Shown here one piece after another: positions 1 through 9,886 of a DNA stretch of 64,000 nucleotides (position 1 is its first letter; each line of letters starts with the position of its first letter). This DNA is from Arthrobacter sp. ISL-85 (GTDB taxonomy: Bacteria > Actinomycetota > Actinomycetes > Actinomycetales > Micrococcaceae), in the NCBI RefSeq assembly GCF_018613675.1, contig NZ_JAGGPQ010000015.1, positions 79,099 to 143,098 of the forward strand. The letters run 5' to 3'. The notes under the pieces were generated by a model. It was given only the letters and a program-made list of their open reading frames with translations, searched no databases and had not been told where the DNA came from. Made by a program: the position numbers and the translations under genes.

Positions 1-1062
1 GCGGGCCACGGGTTGGATGCGGTGGTCGCCGGGCACGTAGTCGAGGATGCCTTGGCGGACAGCCTTGGCCTCCACGCCGTATGCCCGCACCAGGCCGGCA
101 GCGGCAAGGGCGTTGGCCACCATGTGGCGCGGGGCAAGGGGTCCAAGGTCGGCCATGGAGGCAAGCTCCGCTGCGCTGTTCCTGCGTTCTTCAGTGAACG
201 CCCGGTCCACCAGCAGCCCTTCCACCACGCCGAGCATGCTGATGGCCGGCGTCAGGGTGGTGAAGCCAACGGCGCGGCAGCCTTCCACGACGTCCGCGTT
301 CTCCACCATGCGTTCGGTTTCCACCTGCTCGGCGTTATAGATGCAGGCTTTCTGGGTCCGCTCGTAGACCTTCGCCTTGTCTGCCAGGTAGGAATCGTAG
401 GAGCCGTGCCAGTCGACGTGGTCTTCGGCTACGTTGAGGCAAACGCTGGCTACGGGCGAGACTGATTCCGCCCAGTGCAGCTGGAAGCTGGAAAGTTCCA
501 CCGCGAAGACGTCGTACTCCACCGGGTCCCGAAGGGCGTCAAGGATGGGGGTGCCCACATTGCCCACGGCAATAGCCTTGAGGCCTGCGGCCCTCAGCAT
601 CGACTCCGTGAGGCCCACCGTGGTGGTCTTGCCGTTGGTGCCCGTGATGGCCAGCCAGTCCGCCGTCTTCCGGCCTTCCCTGACCCGGACGCGCCAGGCG
701 AGTTCGACGTCGCCCCACACCGGGATGTGCGCCCTTGCCGCTGCTGCCAGCAGCGCCTGGTCCGGACGCCATCCGGGCGAAGTCACGATCAGTTCCGGCA
801 GTTCGCCGTCGATCCGCGGGAGGTGGGTCACCGCGTCCGGGCCCAGCAGCACGTCCGCGGCACCCACGATTTTCAAAGTGTCGGCATGCGCGCGTGCAGT
901 GTCGCTGGTGGCGGCATCCACCACCACCACGCGGGCGCCGAGCTCAATCAGGGTGTCCGCGGCGGCGAAACCGGAGACGCCGATGCCTGTCACGGCGACA
1001 CGCAGGCCGGCCCAGTCGGAGTCCCAGGAGACGAGGTTTGCCAGGCGGGGGGAAACGGTCAC
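1..1062 (-). CDS. murD: UDP-N-acetylmuramoylalanine--D-glutamate ligase, 3' end outside window
   Basis: Cytoplasmic Mur ligase that adds D-glutamate to UDP-MurNAc-L-Ala in peptidoglycan precursor synthesis. The 354 codons present read from a GTG start; the family is about 450-500 residues, so roughly the last quarter lies beyond the left edge. An N-terminal Rossmann segment ([15 protein letters not shown]) and the ATP-binding loop TGTNGKTTT at residues 140-148 are visible, followed by the ELSSFQL stretch typical of MurD. The GTG start overlaps the mraY stop by 4 bp (GTGA), indicating translational coupling in the dcw operon. Truncation is caused by the window, not by mutation. Confidence 0.95.
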   Translation of the reverse strand, partial: MTVSPRLANLVSWDSDWAGLRVAVTGIGVSGFAAADTLIELGARVVVVDAATSDTARAHADTLKIVGAADVLLGPDAVTHLPRIDGELPELIVTSPGWRPDQALLAAAARAHIPVWGDVELAWRVRVREGRKTADWLAITGTNGKTTTVGLTESMLRAAGLKAIAVGNVGTPILDALRDPVEYDVFAVELSSFQLHWAESVSPVASVCLNVAEDHVDWHGSYDSYLADKAKVYERTQKACIYNAEQVETERMVENADVVEGCRAVGFTTLTPAISMLGVVEGLLVDRAFTEERRNSAAELASMADLGPLAPRHMVANALAAAGLVRAYGVEAKAVRQGILDYVPGDHRIQPVAR

Positions 1063-2168
1063 AGCAGTACAACCCATTCAGCGTAGAAGATGCCCAGCCC
1101 CACGGCGACGAAGAGTCCGCCCAGGATCCAGAACCGGACCACGACGGTCACCTCGGCCCACCCCTTCAATTCGAAGTGGTGCTGCAACGGTGCCATCTTG
1201 AACACACGTTTTCCGCCGGTTGCCTTGAAGTAGCCCACCTGGATGATGACGGACAGGGTGATCAGCACAAAGAGGCCGCCCACGATGCCCAGCAGCAGTT
1301 CCGTGCGGGAGAGGATGGCGAACCCGGCCACGGCTCCGCCAATGGCCAGCGATCCGGTGTCGCCCATGAAGATCTTGGCCGGTGAAGTGTTCCACCAAAG
1401 GAAGCCCACCAGTGCGGCGCTGAGGATGGCGGCGAGGAGCGCCAGGTCCAGCGGGTCCCTGACGGAGTAGCAGCCGCTGCCGGCTTCCCGGGGGGAACCG
1501 CAGGCCTGGTTGCTCTGCCATATCCCCATGAGCGTGTAGGCGCCGAAGACCATGATGGACGCTCCGGCAGCAAGGCCGTCCAGTCCGTCGGTAAGGTTCA
1601 CGCCGTTGGTGGCGGCAGTGACGATCAGGTTGGACCAGATGACGAACAGGACCGCGCCGAGGACGGTCCCGCCAAAGGCGAGGTCCAGCCAGGGAAGGTC
1701 GCGGACCAGGGAGATCTTCGTTGACGCCGGGGTCAGCCCGGTGTTGTTGGGGAAGTTCAAGGCCAGGATGGCGAAGATGATGCCGACGGCGGCCTGGAGG
1801 ATGAGCTTGGCCTTGGCGTTCAGGCCCAGGCTCCGCTGCCGGGAGATCTTGATGAAATCGTCCAGGAAGCCCACCAGGCCCATGCCCACCATGAGGAACA
1901 GCAGGATGAGGGCTGAGGCGGAGGGCCCGGGCGAGTCCGGGTTCATCATCAGCATGATGAGGTGGGTGAGCCCGTAACTCAGCAGTACTGCGGCCACCAC
2001 CACGGTCCCGCCCATGGTGGGTGTTCCGCGCTTGGTGTGGTGGGATGTGGGGCCGTCGTCACGGATGAACTGGCCGTAGCCGCGGCGCACCAGCAGGCGG
2101 ATGAACAGTGGAGTGCCCACCAGGGCACAGAGCAGGGCCAGGCCTGCGCCGATCAATAGAGCAATCAC
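1059..2168 (-). CDS. mraY: Phospho-N-acetylmuramoyl-pentapeptide transferase
   Basis: Integral membrane enzyme that transfers phospho-MurNAc-pentapeptide from UDP to undecaprenyl phosphate, forming lipid I. The 369-residue protein has about ten hydrophobic segments and the family signatures: DDFIK near residue 125, the [12 protein letters not shown] catalytic loop, and [12 protein letters not shown]. Length matches actinobacterial MraY. GTG start, overlapping the murF stop by 4 bp (GTGA); its own stop overlaps the murD start the same way. Identification is secure from motifs and operon position. Confidence 0.97.
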   Translation of the reverse strand: MIALLIGAGLALLCALVGTPLFIRLLVRRGYGQFIRDDGPTSHHTKRGTPTMGGTVVVAAVLLSYGLTHLIMLMMNPDSPGPSASALILLFLMVGMGLVGFLDDFIKISRQRSLGLNAKAKLILQAAVGIIFAILALNFPNNTGLTPASTKISLVRDLPWLDLAFGGTVLGAVLFVIWSNLIVTAATNGVNLTDGLDGLAAGASIMVFGAYTLMGIWQSNQACGSPREAGSGCYSVRDPLDLALLAAILSAALVGFLWWNTSPAKIFMGDTGSLAIGGAVAGFAILSRTELLLGIVGGLFVLITLSVIIQVGYFKATGGKRVFKMAPLQHHFELKGWAEVTVVVRFWILGGLFVAVGLGIFYAEWVVLL

Positions 2169-3628
2169 AGCAGAGTGCTCCTTTCGTCGGCAGGGGTCGG
2201 GGCTGGGGGTAATGCTATCCGATCGCCCAAATGGCGAAGCCCCACGCTGTTGGAGGACTTGAACAGCACCAGGTCACCCGGCTGCAGTTCTGCGTCCAGC
2301 ACGTCATAGGCCTCATCCACTGTCTCCGCAAAGAGGCATTCGTCGCCCCAGGATCCCTCCTGCACCGCGGAGACGTAGAGGGCACGCGCTTCCCGGCCCA
2401 CCACCAGCAGCCGGGAGATGTTGAGGCGGACCACCTGGGTGCCTACGGCAGTGTGCTCGCGGATGGTGTCCTCGCCCAGTTCCAGCATTGCCCCCAGCAC
2501 CGCCCAGGTGCGGCGTCCCCGGCCAAGATCGGCCAGGGTGCGGAGGGCCGCCCGCATTGATTCCGGGTTGGCGTTGTAGGCATCGTTGATGATTGTGACG
2601 CCGTCCGCGCGTTCCGTCCGTTCCATGCGCCAGCGGCTGGCGGCGGCCTGGTTGCTCAATGAATCTGCAATGTGGTCCCCCGGCACTCCGGCGGCCCATG
2701 CGGCCGCGGCGGCTGCCAGCAGGTTTCCCATGTGGTGTGCGCCGATGAGCCGGCTCCTCACATGCCGGGGAACGACCCCATCGGGAAGCTGGAGGTCGAA
2801 TTCGGGGCTGCCCCCGGCATTGGTATCGGCGTTGAGCGCCTGGACCTGTGCCTCCGGACGTCCTTCAGCGGAAAAGCCGAGGACCGCGGCAGGGGTTCGG
2901 CTGCGCATGGCTGCGACGCGTTCGTCGTCGAGGTTGATGATGGCGGTTCCCGAGGCGGCAAGGCCTTCAACCATCTCGCCCTTGGCCAGCGCGATGTTCT
3001 CCACTCCCCCGAACTCACCGGCGTGCGCCGTGCCTACTGCCAGGACCACCCCAATGTCCGGCTTGACCATGTCAGCCAGGTAGCGGATGTGGCCGATGCC
3101 GGTCGCCCCCATCTCGATGACCAGGTACCGGGTATCGGTGCCCGCACGGAAGACGGTGAGCGGGACGCCCACCTCGCCGTTGTAGGAGCCCTGCGGCGCC
3201 ACGGTGTTGCCCTCCGTGGCCAGGATTCCGGCCAGCAGGTCCTTGGTGGTGGTCTTGCCGGCGGAACCGGTAATGCCCACGACTGTCAGCTGGCTGCCGG
3301 CTTGTGCGCGTGCCGCACGGATGCGGCGGACGGCTTCAGCAGCGAGGGCTCCCATCGCCAGGACGGCGTCGGGAACCACGATGGATGGGTAGGCGGTGCC
3401 GTCGGTGCGGGCAACGGGGCGCTCAACAAGTGCCAGGACCGCGCCGGCGGCGAAAGCCGCGTCAATGAAATCGTGGCCGTCGGCGTGCTCGCCCGGCTTC
3501 GCGACGTACAGCGAACCCTGGATGGCTTCGCGTGAATCCGTCACCACCGAGAGGGGCATGATTCCGGGATCGGCGTCCAGGCGCCCGCTGGTGATTTCGG
3601 CGATTTCCGCCGCAGTAAGTGCAATCAT
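2165..3628 (-). CDS. murF: UDP-MurNAc-tripeptide--D-Ala-D-Ala ligase
   Basis: Adds D-Ala-D-Ala to the UDP-MurNAc-tripeptide, the last cytoplasmic step of precursor synthesis. 487 residues with the three-domain Mur ligase layout: N-terminal UDP-binding domain (VVTDSREA), central ATPase domain with [13 protein letters not shown] near residue 120, the [12 protein letters not shown] strand, and a C-terminal ligase domain containing [14 protein letters not shown] start 6 bp after the murE stop. Order murE-murF-mraY-murD is the canonical dcw order. Confidence 0.97.
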   Translation of the reverse strand: MIALTAAEIAEITSGRLDADPGIMPLSVVTDSREAIQGSLYVAKPGEHADGHDFIDAAFAAGAVLALVERPVARTDGTAYPSIVVPDAVLAMGALAAEAVRRIRAARAQAGSQLTVVGITGSAGKTTTKDLLAGILATEGNTVAPQGSYNGEVGVPLTVFRAGTDTRYLVIEMGATGIGHIRYLADMVKPDIGVVLAVGTAHAGEFGGVENIALAKGEMVEGLAASGTAIINLDDERVAAMRSRTPAAVLGFSAEGRPEAQVQALNADTNAGGSPEFDLQLPDGVVPRHVRSRLIGAHHMGNLLAAAAAAWAAGVPGDHIADSLSNQAAASRWRMERTERADGVTIINDAYNANPESMRAALRTLADLGRGRRTWAVLGAMLELGEDTIREHTAVGTQVVRLNISRLLVVGREARALYVSAVQEGSWGDECLFAETVDEAYDVLDAELQPGDLVLFKSSNSVGLRHLGDRIALPPAPTPADERSTLL

Positions 3629-3634
3629 CTCGGT

Positions 3635-5266
3635 CTAGGACTCTATCCGGTCGGCGTGGAGAACGTTGAATCCCCTGGCTGTCAAGGCGGTGCGCAGTTC
3701 CACCCTGTCGTCCAAGGCGAGATTGACGCCCTTCACTTCCTGCCATACCTCGTGGCCGCGGCCCGCGACGAGGATGGTGTCCTGGGGACGTGCCAGCGCA
3801 ACAGCATGCCGAATGGCTTCGTCACGCGGGAAGACCTCCAGCAGTGCGGTGCCCAGGGACTCGCTTTCAAGGACGTCGCGGGCCCCGGCCAGCACATCGG
3901 CACGGATCGCTGCCGCGTCCTCGTCGTGCGGGTCGTCGTCGGTGATGATCACTGTGTCGGCGAGGCGCGCCGCGATGGCACCCATTGCCGGGCGTTTGCC
4001 TTGGTCCCGTTGTCCGGTGGCACCGAAAACGACGATCAGGCGGGAGCCCGGTTCCGGCGATCGCACTGCTTCCAGGGCCCGCGCCAGGGCGTCGGTGTTG
4101 TGGGCAAAGTCCACCACGGCCGCAGGGCGATCGGAGATGAGCTGCATGCGTCCGGGCACGGCAACGGTGAACGGGTCAGCTTTGTCCAGGGCCGCCTGCA
4201 GGTCAGCCGCGGCGACGCCGGACGCCAGCACCATGATCGTCGCCAAGGCTGCATTGGCGACGTTGAAGCTGCCGGGCAACCCGGTGTGGACCTTCAGGAC
4301 GGCGCCTTCAGGGCCCGCAAGGGTGAAATCGGTCCCAAGGGCCCGCGGCGAGGTCGCGGTAACAGTCCAGTCCGCCGGGGCCACGCCGCTGGTGCTGAGG
4401 GTGGTGACAGGCACCACGGCGCTCCCTGCGAGCTGCCGGCCCCACTCGTCATCGACCGTTACTACGGCCCGCCGGGCGCGGGCGGGAGTGAAAAGCTCTG
4501 CCTTGGTGGCGAAGTACTCCTCCATGGTGTTGTGCAGGTCCAGGTGGTCCTGGGTGAGGTTGGTGAATCCCGCCACGTCGAAGAGGAGTCCGTCCACCCG
4601 CTGGTACGAGATGGCATGCGAAGACACTTCCATGGCTGCGGCGGCGAGCCCGCGTTCGCGCATGAGGGCAATGAGGCCGTGGACCTCGGGCGACTCCGGC
4701 GTGGTGAGGAGGCTGGGGATCGACTCCCCGCCTGCCAGGATCTCGATGGTCCCGATCAGCCCGGGCTGCAGTCCCAACGCCCGGAGCAGCGAAGTGATGA
4801 AGTAGGTGGTGGTGGTCTTCCCGTTGGTACCGGTGACCCCGAAAAGCTGCAGCGGCCGGCCGTCTGCAGGCTGGCTCCGGTAAATCATGGCAGAGAGCGG
4901 CCCCACCACGTTACGGGGCTTGTCAACGACGAGCACGGGCACGGACGTGTCCGCGGACAGGGCAAGGAGGCGCGCGCCGGCGTCGTCCGTCACGACGGCG
5001 GCCGCCCCGGCAGCGATGGCGTCCGTGGCAAAGTCGGCGCCATGCCTGCTGGCTCCCGGCAGCGCCATGTACAGGTCGCCGGGCTCCACGGTGCGGGAGT
5101 TGAGGGATATGCCTGTGATCTCCACGTCGGCGGCTGGGGCGGGGACCGCTACACCGAGGGCTTGCCCGACGGCGGCCAGCGGGACGGCCGCCACGGCTGC
5201 GGGCCGGAAACGGCCTGGACTTTCATCCCGGGCAGCGTCGCTGCCGGGCGTGGTGAACTCTGACAA
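3635..5266 (-). CDS. murE: UDP-MurNAc-L-Ala-D-Glu--amino acid ligase, predicted L-lysine-adding
   Basis: Adds the third residue of the peptidoglycan stem peptide. 543 residues; P-loop [12 protein letters not shown] at 143-154 and the EVSSHAI motif near 213-219. The start is TTG, supported by GGAG 6 nt upstream. The substrate-selecting motif, DNPR in diaminopimelate-adding MurE, reads DDPHDED at about residues 444-450, so the arginine that contacts meso-DAP is replaced by histidine. That resembles lysine-adding enzymes and agrees with the L-lysine (A3alpha) peptidoglycan known for Arthrobacter-type organisms. A second departure is AHNTDAL where most MurE proteins have AHTPDAL. Substrate call is inference; the family call is secure. 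Confidence 0.96.
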   Translation of the reverse strand: MSEFTTPGSDAARDESPGRFRPAAVAAVPLAAVGQALGVAVPAPAADVEITGISLNSRTVEPGDLYMALPGASRHGADFATDAIAAGAAAVVTDDAGARLLALSADTSVPVLVVDKPRNVVGPLSAMIYRSQPADGRPLQLFGVTGTNGKTTTTYFITSLLRALGLQPGLIGTIEILAGGESIPSLLTTPESPEVHGLIALMRERGLAAAAMEVSSHAISYQRVDGLLFDVAGFTNLTQDHLDLHNTMEEYFATKAELFTPARARRAVVTVDDEWGRQLAGSAVVPVTTLSTSGVAPADWTVTATSPRALGTDFTLAGPEGAVLKVHTGLPGSFNVANAALATIMVLASGVAAADLQAALDKADPFTVAVPGRMQLISDRPAAVVDFAHNTDALARALEAVRSPEPGSRLIVVFGATGQRDQGKRPAMGAIAARLADTVIITDDDPHDEDAAAIRADVLAGARDVLESESLGTALLEVFPRDEAIRHAVALARPQDTILVAGRGHEVWQEVKGVNLALDDRVELRTALTARGFNVLHADRIES

Positions 5267-5290
5267 GGGGATCTCCGATGGTGCTAGTGC

Positions 5291-5318
5291 GTGCCCGGCA
5301 TGGTTCGGCCCCGGGCAC
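5291..5318. other. Hairpin between murE and ftsI
   Basis: In the 97-bp murE-ftsI gap, GTGCCCGG (5291-5298) and CCGGGCAC (5311-5318) form an 8-bp stem with a 12-nt loop. No T-tract follows on either strand, so it is more likely an RNA-processing or pause structure than a full terminator. Nothing else is seen in this gap. Confidence 0.3.
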
Positions 5319-5363
5319 TGTGTTGCGCTGGATGCTGCTGGTACTCCCGGCGTGAAGCGCCAG

Positions 5364-7166
5364 TTATTTGGCGTACTGGGGCATCCTGGCCGGCTCGCCG
5401 GTTGAAGGCTGGACGTTGTAGGTCCGCAGCGTCTGGCTCATGACGGACCGGAACACCGGACCGTTGGTGATGCCGTAAATGCTGCCCTTCGGCCGCTGGA
5501 GCACCACCTCCACAATAAACCGCGGATCATCCATCGGCGCCATTCCCACGATGGAGGCGGTGTAGCCGCAGTACCCGGGCTTGCCGTCGTCGCACGGCGA
5601 CTCGGACGTGCCGGTCTTAGCCCCAACCCGGTACCCGTCGATGCCGGCGTCCTTGATTTCACCCTCGGTAACTGCGCTTTCAAGGATGTCCTTGACCTGC
5701 TGGGCAGTGCCACCCGAGACCACCTGGCGGGAGGGCTGGGCCGGCACCTTCTGCTCCTTGCCATCGGGCGAAATATACGAGTCGATCAGCCGCGGCTGGA
5801 GCATGACACCGTTGTTGGCAATGCTCTGGTACGCCCGGACCGTCTGCAGCGTGGACTGGGAAACGCCCTGCCCGAACAGGACGGTGTATTGCTGGCGCCC
5901 GTCCCACTGGTCCGGGGGTGAAAGGATGCCCGATGCAGTCGCCGGCAGCCCGATGTCCGGCGCCTCGCCAATGCCAAACTTCTTCAGCCAGTCGTAGCGC
6001 TGTTCCTTGCTGAGCCGCTGGCCGGCCATCACGGTTCCGGTGTTCATGGAATACCCGATGATGCCCGCCAGCGTCCGCTCCTCCGTCCCGTGCGTGAACG
6101 CATCGCTGAACGTCTGGCCATCCACTGTGTAGGTGGGGGGAATAGTGAACTTATCCAGCGGACTGGCAAGGCCCTCGTCGATAACAGCGGCAGCCGTGAT
6201 CATCTTTTCGACAGAGCCAGGCTCGTAGGCTGCGGTCACGGAGCGCGTGCCACGGTCCTTCGCCGCCACCAGGCCCGGGTTGTTGGGATCCGGTGCGTTG
6301 GTGTCCGCCAAGGCAAGAAGGTTACCGGTCTTGGCATCCATCACTATGATGGTGCCCCATTCGGCGCTGAGTTTGTCCGTCTGGCTCTGGATGGCCTGCT
6401 GCGCGAAGTACTGGAGGTCCGAGTTGAGGGTGAGTTTGACGTCCTTGCCGTTCTGCGGCGGGGTCAACTCGTCAAGGCCCACGGGGATGCGAAGGCCGTC
6501 GGCGCCGATCTCGAACAGGCGCTTGCCGTCCGTACCCTTCAGCTGGTCGTCCTGCGTCTGTTCGATGCCGGCCAGGCCCGTGGCGCCGTCCTGGAGGAAC
6601 CCCACCACTCCCCCTGCAACGGCACCGTTCGGGTAGACGCGTTTGCTGACGCCTTCGGCAACGATGCCCGGAACCTGGAGCTTGGAGATGCGGTCCTCAA
6701 CGTCCGGCTTCACGTCCTTGGCCACAATGTAGTACGGCTGCTGGCCGGTGACGGCATCCCTGACAGCGTTGGTGTCCATGCCGAGGGCAGAGGCAAGTTC
6801 GGAGATGGCCTGGTCGCGGCTGACGTCCACCAGCTTTTCGTGGCCGTCCGTTTGCTCCAGCCGCTTGTAGGAGTCTGTTTTGGTGTTGACGCGCTGGTCG
6901 ACCACGATGTTGTAGCGGATCACGCTGTTGGCCAGCACCGTGCCGCGCGAGTCCAGGATGCTGCCCCGTTCGGCCGGCAGGATGGCTGACGTCATCCGGC
7001 TGTTGAGTGCAGCTTCCGCCATGCCGCCCACGTCCAGCCCCTGCACCAGGAAGAGCTTCCCGCCCACCACCAACAGGAGAGTGAGCATGATGCCCAGTCC
7101 CAGGCGCAGCCGCCGCGTGGCGTTGGGTACCTTGCTTTTTCCTGCTTTGCCGGTCGTCTTCGCCAC
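5364..7166 (-). CDS. ftsI: Septal peptidoglycan transpeptidase, class B PBP (FtsI/PBP3)
   Basis: Membrane-anchored D,D-transpeptidase that crosslinks septal peptidoglycan, partner of FtsW and FtsL/B/Q in the divisome. 600 residues: basic cytoplasmic N-terminus, one TM segment at about 22-42, PBP dimerisation domain (RGSILDSRGTVLA at about 67-79), then the transpeptidase domain with SVEK (catalytic Ser318), SMN (373-375) and KTGT (517-520). No C-terminal PASTA domain is present. GTG start with AAGGA 8 nt upstream. A 48-bp gap separates it from ftsL, and the stop is followed by the 97-bp gap before murE. Confidence 0.96.
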   Translation of the reverse strand: MAKTTGKAGKSKVPNATRRLRLGLGIMLTLLLVVGGKLFLVQGLDVGGMAEAALNSRMTSAILPAERGSILDSRGTVLANSVIRYNIVVDQRVNTKTDSYKRLEQTDGHEKLVDVSRDQAISELASALGMDTNAVRDAVTGQQPYYIVAKDVKPDVEDRISKLQVPGIVAEGVSKRVYPNGAVAGGVVGFLQDGATGLAGIEQTQDDQLKGTDGKRLFEIGADGLRIPVGLDELTPPQNGKDVKLTLNSDLQYFAQQAIQSQTDKLSAEWGTIIVMDAKTGNLLALADTNAPDPNNPGLVAAKDRGTRSVTAAYEPGSVEKMITAAAVIDEGLASPLDKFTIPPTYTVDGQTFSDAFTHGTEERTLAGIIGYSMNTGTVMAGQRLSKEQRYDWLKKFGIGEAPDIGLPATASGILSPPDQWDGRQQYTVLFGQGVSQSTLQTVRAYQSIANNGVMLQPRLIDSYISPDGKEQKVPAQPSRQVVSGGTAQQVKDILESAVTEGEIKDAGIDGYRVGAKTGTSESPCDDGKPGYCGYTASIVGMAPMDDPRFIVEVVLQRPKGSIYGITNGPVFRSVMSQTLRTYNVQPSTGEPARMPQYAK

Positions 7167-7214
7167 CGTGAATTTCCTTGCTGCTCGACGCTGCTGCCTG
7201 ACCTGCCTGCTGGC

Positions 7215-7937
7215 CTACTGTCCGGGGGCCTTCTGCTGCGGTGCCGGAACAGAGCCGCCGTGAAGTTCGGGGGCCGGAGTTGCCGCCGCTGCAGCTGCGG
7301 CCTGCGCAGCCGCCTGGGCAGCAGCGGCCTGGGCTGCAGCGCTCTGGGCTGCGTCGGAGGTGGGAGCCGCGGCGGCAGCCTTGGCGGCTTCGGGCGTGTT
7401 GGCTTTGTCAGCGGCTGGACCCTTGGAATCCGTGGCCTTGGACGCCGGCGGCACAATGAGCTGGCCAGCTACGGCGGGCGATGGGATCACTGCTCCTGTT
7501 GCCGCGCCCTTGACTGCGGGGGTGGCTTTTCCGGTTACCGACAGTGTGGACAGGTCAATCTGGCCTTTGACCGTGGATGCCACCATGCCCAGTTCGGTGG
7601 CCTTGGCCGCGAGGTTCTGCGGGGCCTCGAAGTTCTGCACCTGCTGGGTAAGATCCTGGTTGGTCTTGGTCAGCGTGTTCTGCTTGGCCCGCAACTCCAC
7701 CAGCTGGTACTGCGCCGTGGACACCGAGATGTTCAGGACCAGCACCGCCACCAGTGCTACGGCAAGCATGGCAAAGCACAGCACGACGAAAGGGGCACGC
7801 CGCTTCCGCGGGGCCGAGCGGACCACGGAGAGCGGTGTGCGGGTTCGCTGTCCCCCGCCGGGTTTGCCCCCCGGCCTGGTGTCGGGCGCCGAGCTGCCGG
7901 AAACAACGGGAAAGTTCTTGACGGCGGCGGTGCTCAT
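7215..7937 (-). CDS. ftsL: FtsL-like septum protein with Ala-rich tail
   Basis: Bitopic membrane protein of the divisome, expected to work with FtsB/FtsQ to activate FtsWI. 240 residues: basic N-terminus with RKRRAP at about 44-49, a single TM segment at about 50-72, then a coiled-coil-like stretch ([20 protein letters not shown]) and the [11 protein letters not shown] motif often seen in FtsL-like proteins. The last 100 or so residues are Ala/Pro rich, which makes the protein roughly twice the usual FtsL length. ATG start preceded by AGGAG and overlapping the rsmH stop (ATGA). Identity rests on architecture and its position between rsmH and ftsI. Confidence 0.85.
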   Translation of the reverse strand: MSTAAVKNFPVVSGSSAPDTRPGGKPGGGQRTRTPLSVVRSAPRKRRAPFVVLCFAMLAVALVAVLVLNISVSTAQYQLVELRAKQNTLTKTNQDLTQQVQNFEAPQNLAAKATELGMVASTVKGQIDLSTLSVTGKATPAVKGAATGAVIPSPAVAGQLIVPPASKATDSKGPAADKANTPEAAKAAAAAPTSDAAQSAAAQAAAAQAAAQAAAAAAATPAPELHGGSVPAPQQKAPGQ

Positions 7938-8926
7938 GCAGCTCTCCTGGCTCGGATACGTTCTGCCGCGCGGAGCCTGGCGGAGGCAGCGCGCGGGTTT
8001 TCGGCGATTTCGACGGCGGTGGGCACCTCAGTGCCTTTGGTCAGGGTCTTGAGTTCGGGCTTGTGTTCTTCCAGTTCCACCGGGAAACCAAGGGGAGCCG
8101 AAGACTTGGAGCGGGACTGGAAAACGCCTTTGACGATCTTGTCCTCCAGCGAGTGGTAGGACATGACCACGATGCGGCCGCCGAGGGCCAGGGATTCGAC
8201 AGCGGCGGGAACCGCCCGTTCCAGGACGTCGAGTTCTTCGTTGACCTCGATCCGCAAAGCCTGGAAGGTCCGCTTGGCGGGATGTCCACCGGACTTCGCG
8301 GCGGAGCCGGGAACAACCGAGCGGATCTGCTCGACGAGTTCGCCGGTGGTGGTGAATTCCTTGACCGCCCGCGCTGCCACAATCCTGTTGGCAATCCGTC
8401 CGGCGAACTTCTCCTCGCCCCACTTGCGGATGATCCGGACCAGGTCCTCTTCGCTGTAGGTATTGACCACGTCAGCGGCGGTCTGGCCCCGGCTGGTATC
8501 CATGCGCATGTCCAGCGGCGCATCGAATGAGTAGGCGAAACCGCGCTCACGCTCGTCCAGCTGCAGGGATGAGACACCCAGGTCCATGAGGATTCCGTGC
8601 ACTTCGGCAACGCCGAGGTCGGCCAGGACGTCCTCGATTTCGTCGTACACCGCGTGAACCAGGTCAGTCCGGGCGGCAAAGGGCGCAAGCCGCTCCCCCG
8701 CGAGTGCCAGTGCTTCCTCGTCCCGGTCGATGCCGATGAGGTGAAGGTCGGGAAACCGCTGGAGCATGGCCTCGGAGTGCCCGCCCATGCCAAGGGTTGC
8801 GTCGACGGCAATGGGTGTCTCACCGCGCAGTCTTGCCGCTTCAAATCCTGGTGCCAACAAATTGATGCACCGGTCGCGAAGGACCGGTACGTGGCGTTCG
8901 GACGTGGGCTTGGGTTGATCGGTCAT
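7934..8926 (-). CDS. rsmH: 16S rRNA (cytosine1402-N4)-methyltransferase
   Basis: SAM-dependent methyltransferase (MraW) that modifies C1402 of 16S rRNA in the decoding centre. 330 residues from the chosen [16 protein letters not shown] near the N-terminus, the SAM-binding motif [14 protein letters not shown], and the conserved [21 protein letters not shown] block. An in-frame upstream extension exists but lacks homology-like sequence; the ATG at 8926 has AAGGA about 6 nt upstream, which decides the start. Second gene of the mraZ operon. Confidence 0.96.
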   Translation of the reverse strand: MTDQPKPTSERHVPVLRDRCINLLAPGFEAARLRGETPIAVDATLGMGGHSEAMLQRFPDLHLIGIDRDEEALALAGERLAPFAARTDLVHAVYDEIEDVLADLGVAEVHGILMDLGVSSLQLDERERGFAYSFDAPLDMRMDTSRGQTAADVVNTYSEEDLVRIIRKWGEEKFAGRIANRIVAARAVKEFTTTGELVEQIRSVVPGSAAKSGGHPAKRTFQALRIEVNEELDVLERAVPAAVESLALGGRIVVMSYHSLEDKIVKGVFQSRSKSSAPLGFPVELEEHKPELKTLTKGTEVPTAVEIAENPRAASARLRAAERIRARRAA

Positions 8927-9003
8927 GCCTGGTCCTTTCGCGCCGTCGTTGTCCCCTGCTGCTTCTGGAACCAGATCCCCATCCGCGCCTATCGTCCTGC
9001 CCG

Positions 9004-9029
9004 CCTGGCTCCGGGGAAGGTGAGCCAGG
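9004..9029. other. Hairpin in the mraZ-rsmH gap
   Basis: CCTGGCTC (9004-9011) and GAGCCAGG (9022-9029) can form an 8-bp stem with a 10-nt loop inside the 167-bp mraZ-rsmH intergenic region. There is no T-run, so it could be an attenuation or RNA stability element. Functional call is speculative. Confidence 0.3.
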
Positions 9030-9093
9030 TTGGCAGCCGATGGGCCGGCTGGAGATCTCATCCAAGAAACCAGCTGCCACCCCGCTCCGGAAT

Positions 9094-9522
9094 TCAGAGA
9101 ATGCCCGGAATGGGATCGTCAGTTTCGGAAAAGGCCGTCTCCTTCTCCGCGAGGTATTCATTCCAAGCCTGGGCGTCCCAGATCTCGGCGCGGGTACCGG
9201 CGCCGATAACGGCAAGTTCCCTTCCGAGTCCCGCATACTCCCGGAGCGCCGGTGGAATGGTCACGCGCCCCTGCTTGTCAGGTACCTCGTCCGAGGCTCC
9301 AGAGAGAAATACGCGGATATAGTCACGTGCCTGCTTGGAGGAGATTGGAGCCTCCCGCATCTGCTCGTGCACCCGCGCAAATTCCTTCTCGCTGAAGACG
9401 TAGATGCAACGCTCCTGGCCCCTTGTGAGAACCAGCCCGCTGGCAAGCTCCTCACGGAACTTAGCGGGGAGAATGATCCGTCCCTTTTCATCCAGACGCG
9501 GCGAGTGAGTGCCCAGAAACAC
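9094..9522 (-). CDS. mraZ: Transcriptional regulator MraZ
   Basis: DNA-binding protein of the SpoVT/AbrB-like fold, first gene and autoregulator of the dcw cluster. 142 residues with two MraZ repeats, visible as [15 protein letters not shown] (about 10-24) and [15 protein letters not shown] (about 80-94), each carrying the DxxGR signature. GTG start. In characterised bacteria MraZ binds closely spaced direct repeats in its own promoter; a matching repeat array lies 65-94 bp upstream here. Confidence 0.96.
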   Translation of the reverse strand: MFLGTHSPRLDEKGRIILPAKFREELASGLVLTRGQERCIYVFSEKEFARVHEQMREAPISSKQARDYIRVFLSGASDEVPDKQGRVTIPPALREYAGLGRELAVIGAGTRAEIWDAQAWNEYLAEKETAFSETDDPIPGIL

Positions 9523-9586
9523 TGGCCCACCGCCTGTCCGCCGTCAGGAATTGCCCATCCCCTATGTTGCAACCACCCTCTTATGT

Positions 9587-9616
9587 CCTCCACATTACTC
9601 CACTTTCCACCACAGT
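9587..9616 (-). promoter_or_regulatory. Predicted MraZ operator, three 10-bp repeats
   Basis: Three CCAC cores at 9590-9593, 9600-9603 and 9610-9613 (GTGG on the coding strand) have exact 10-bp periodicity. Two of the three units read CTCCAC. The array lies across the spacer and -10 of the predicted mraZ promoter. MraZ operators in E. coli are TGGG-type repeats with about one helical turn spacing, so this is a plausible actinobacterial version. Confidence 0.6.
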
Positions 9617-9619
9617 CAA
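9592..9619 (-). promoter_or_regulatory. Predicted mraZ (dcw operon) promoter
   Basis: On the minus strand TTGACT (plus positions 9614-9619) is separated by 16 bp from TAATGT (9592-9597), a good sigma-A type pair about 70 bp upstream of the mraZ GTG. It is the only clear promoter in the 364-bp gap between mraZ and the DUF3040 gene; the rest of that gap holds the operator repeats and a terminator and otherwise shows nothing recognisable. Confidence 0.6.
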
Positions 9620-9784
9620 CGCAAAACGGCCTCGGGGCCCGCCAGAACGTGGGAATAGTTCCTTGAAATGCCGCGGAATGGACACGGTTGTGGGAAGTGG
9701 AGGGAATGTCGCGCGGCGGGGCCTTGTGAATTCCATCAGCCCGCGGGATGGACGGCATTCGAGGGCAATGGGCCTTTAAATGCG

Positions 9785-9810
9785 AAAAGACCCGCCGGGG
9801 CGGGTCTTTT
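9785..9810 (-). terminator. Rho-independent terminator after the DUF3040 gene
   Basis: A 12-bp stem of AAAAGACCCGCC paired with GGCGGGTCTTTT (2-nt nominal loop, effectively 4). The T-run forms on both strands. It lies about 75 bp downstream of the DUF3040 stop and insulates the mraZ promoter from upstream transcription. Confidence 0.85.
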
Positions 9811-9886
9811 CCTGCAGTCCCTTGGTGTCAGGGGAGCGAAATGGAGGAGCCGGGAGCGGTGGCCGCGGCCGGCCTTCCGGGGCGGC

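Noticed and set aside
3656..5263. 535-codon open frame on the plus strand opposite murE
   Set aside because: Antisense shadow of a GC-rich gene; no domain, no ribosome site, composition (His/Gly/Arg rich) typical of antisense frames.
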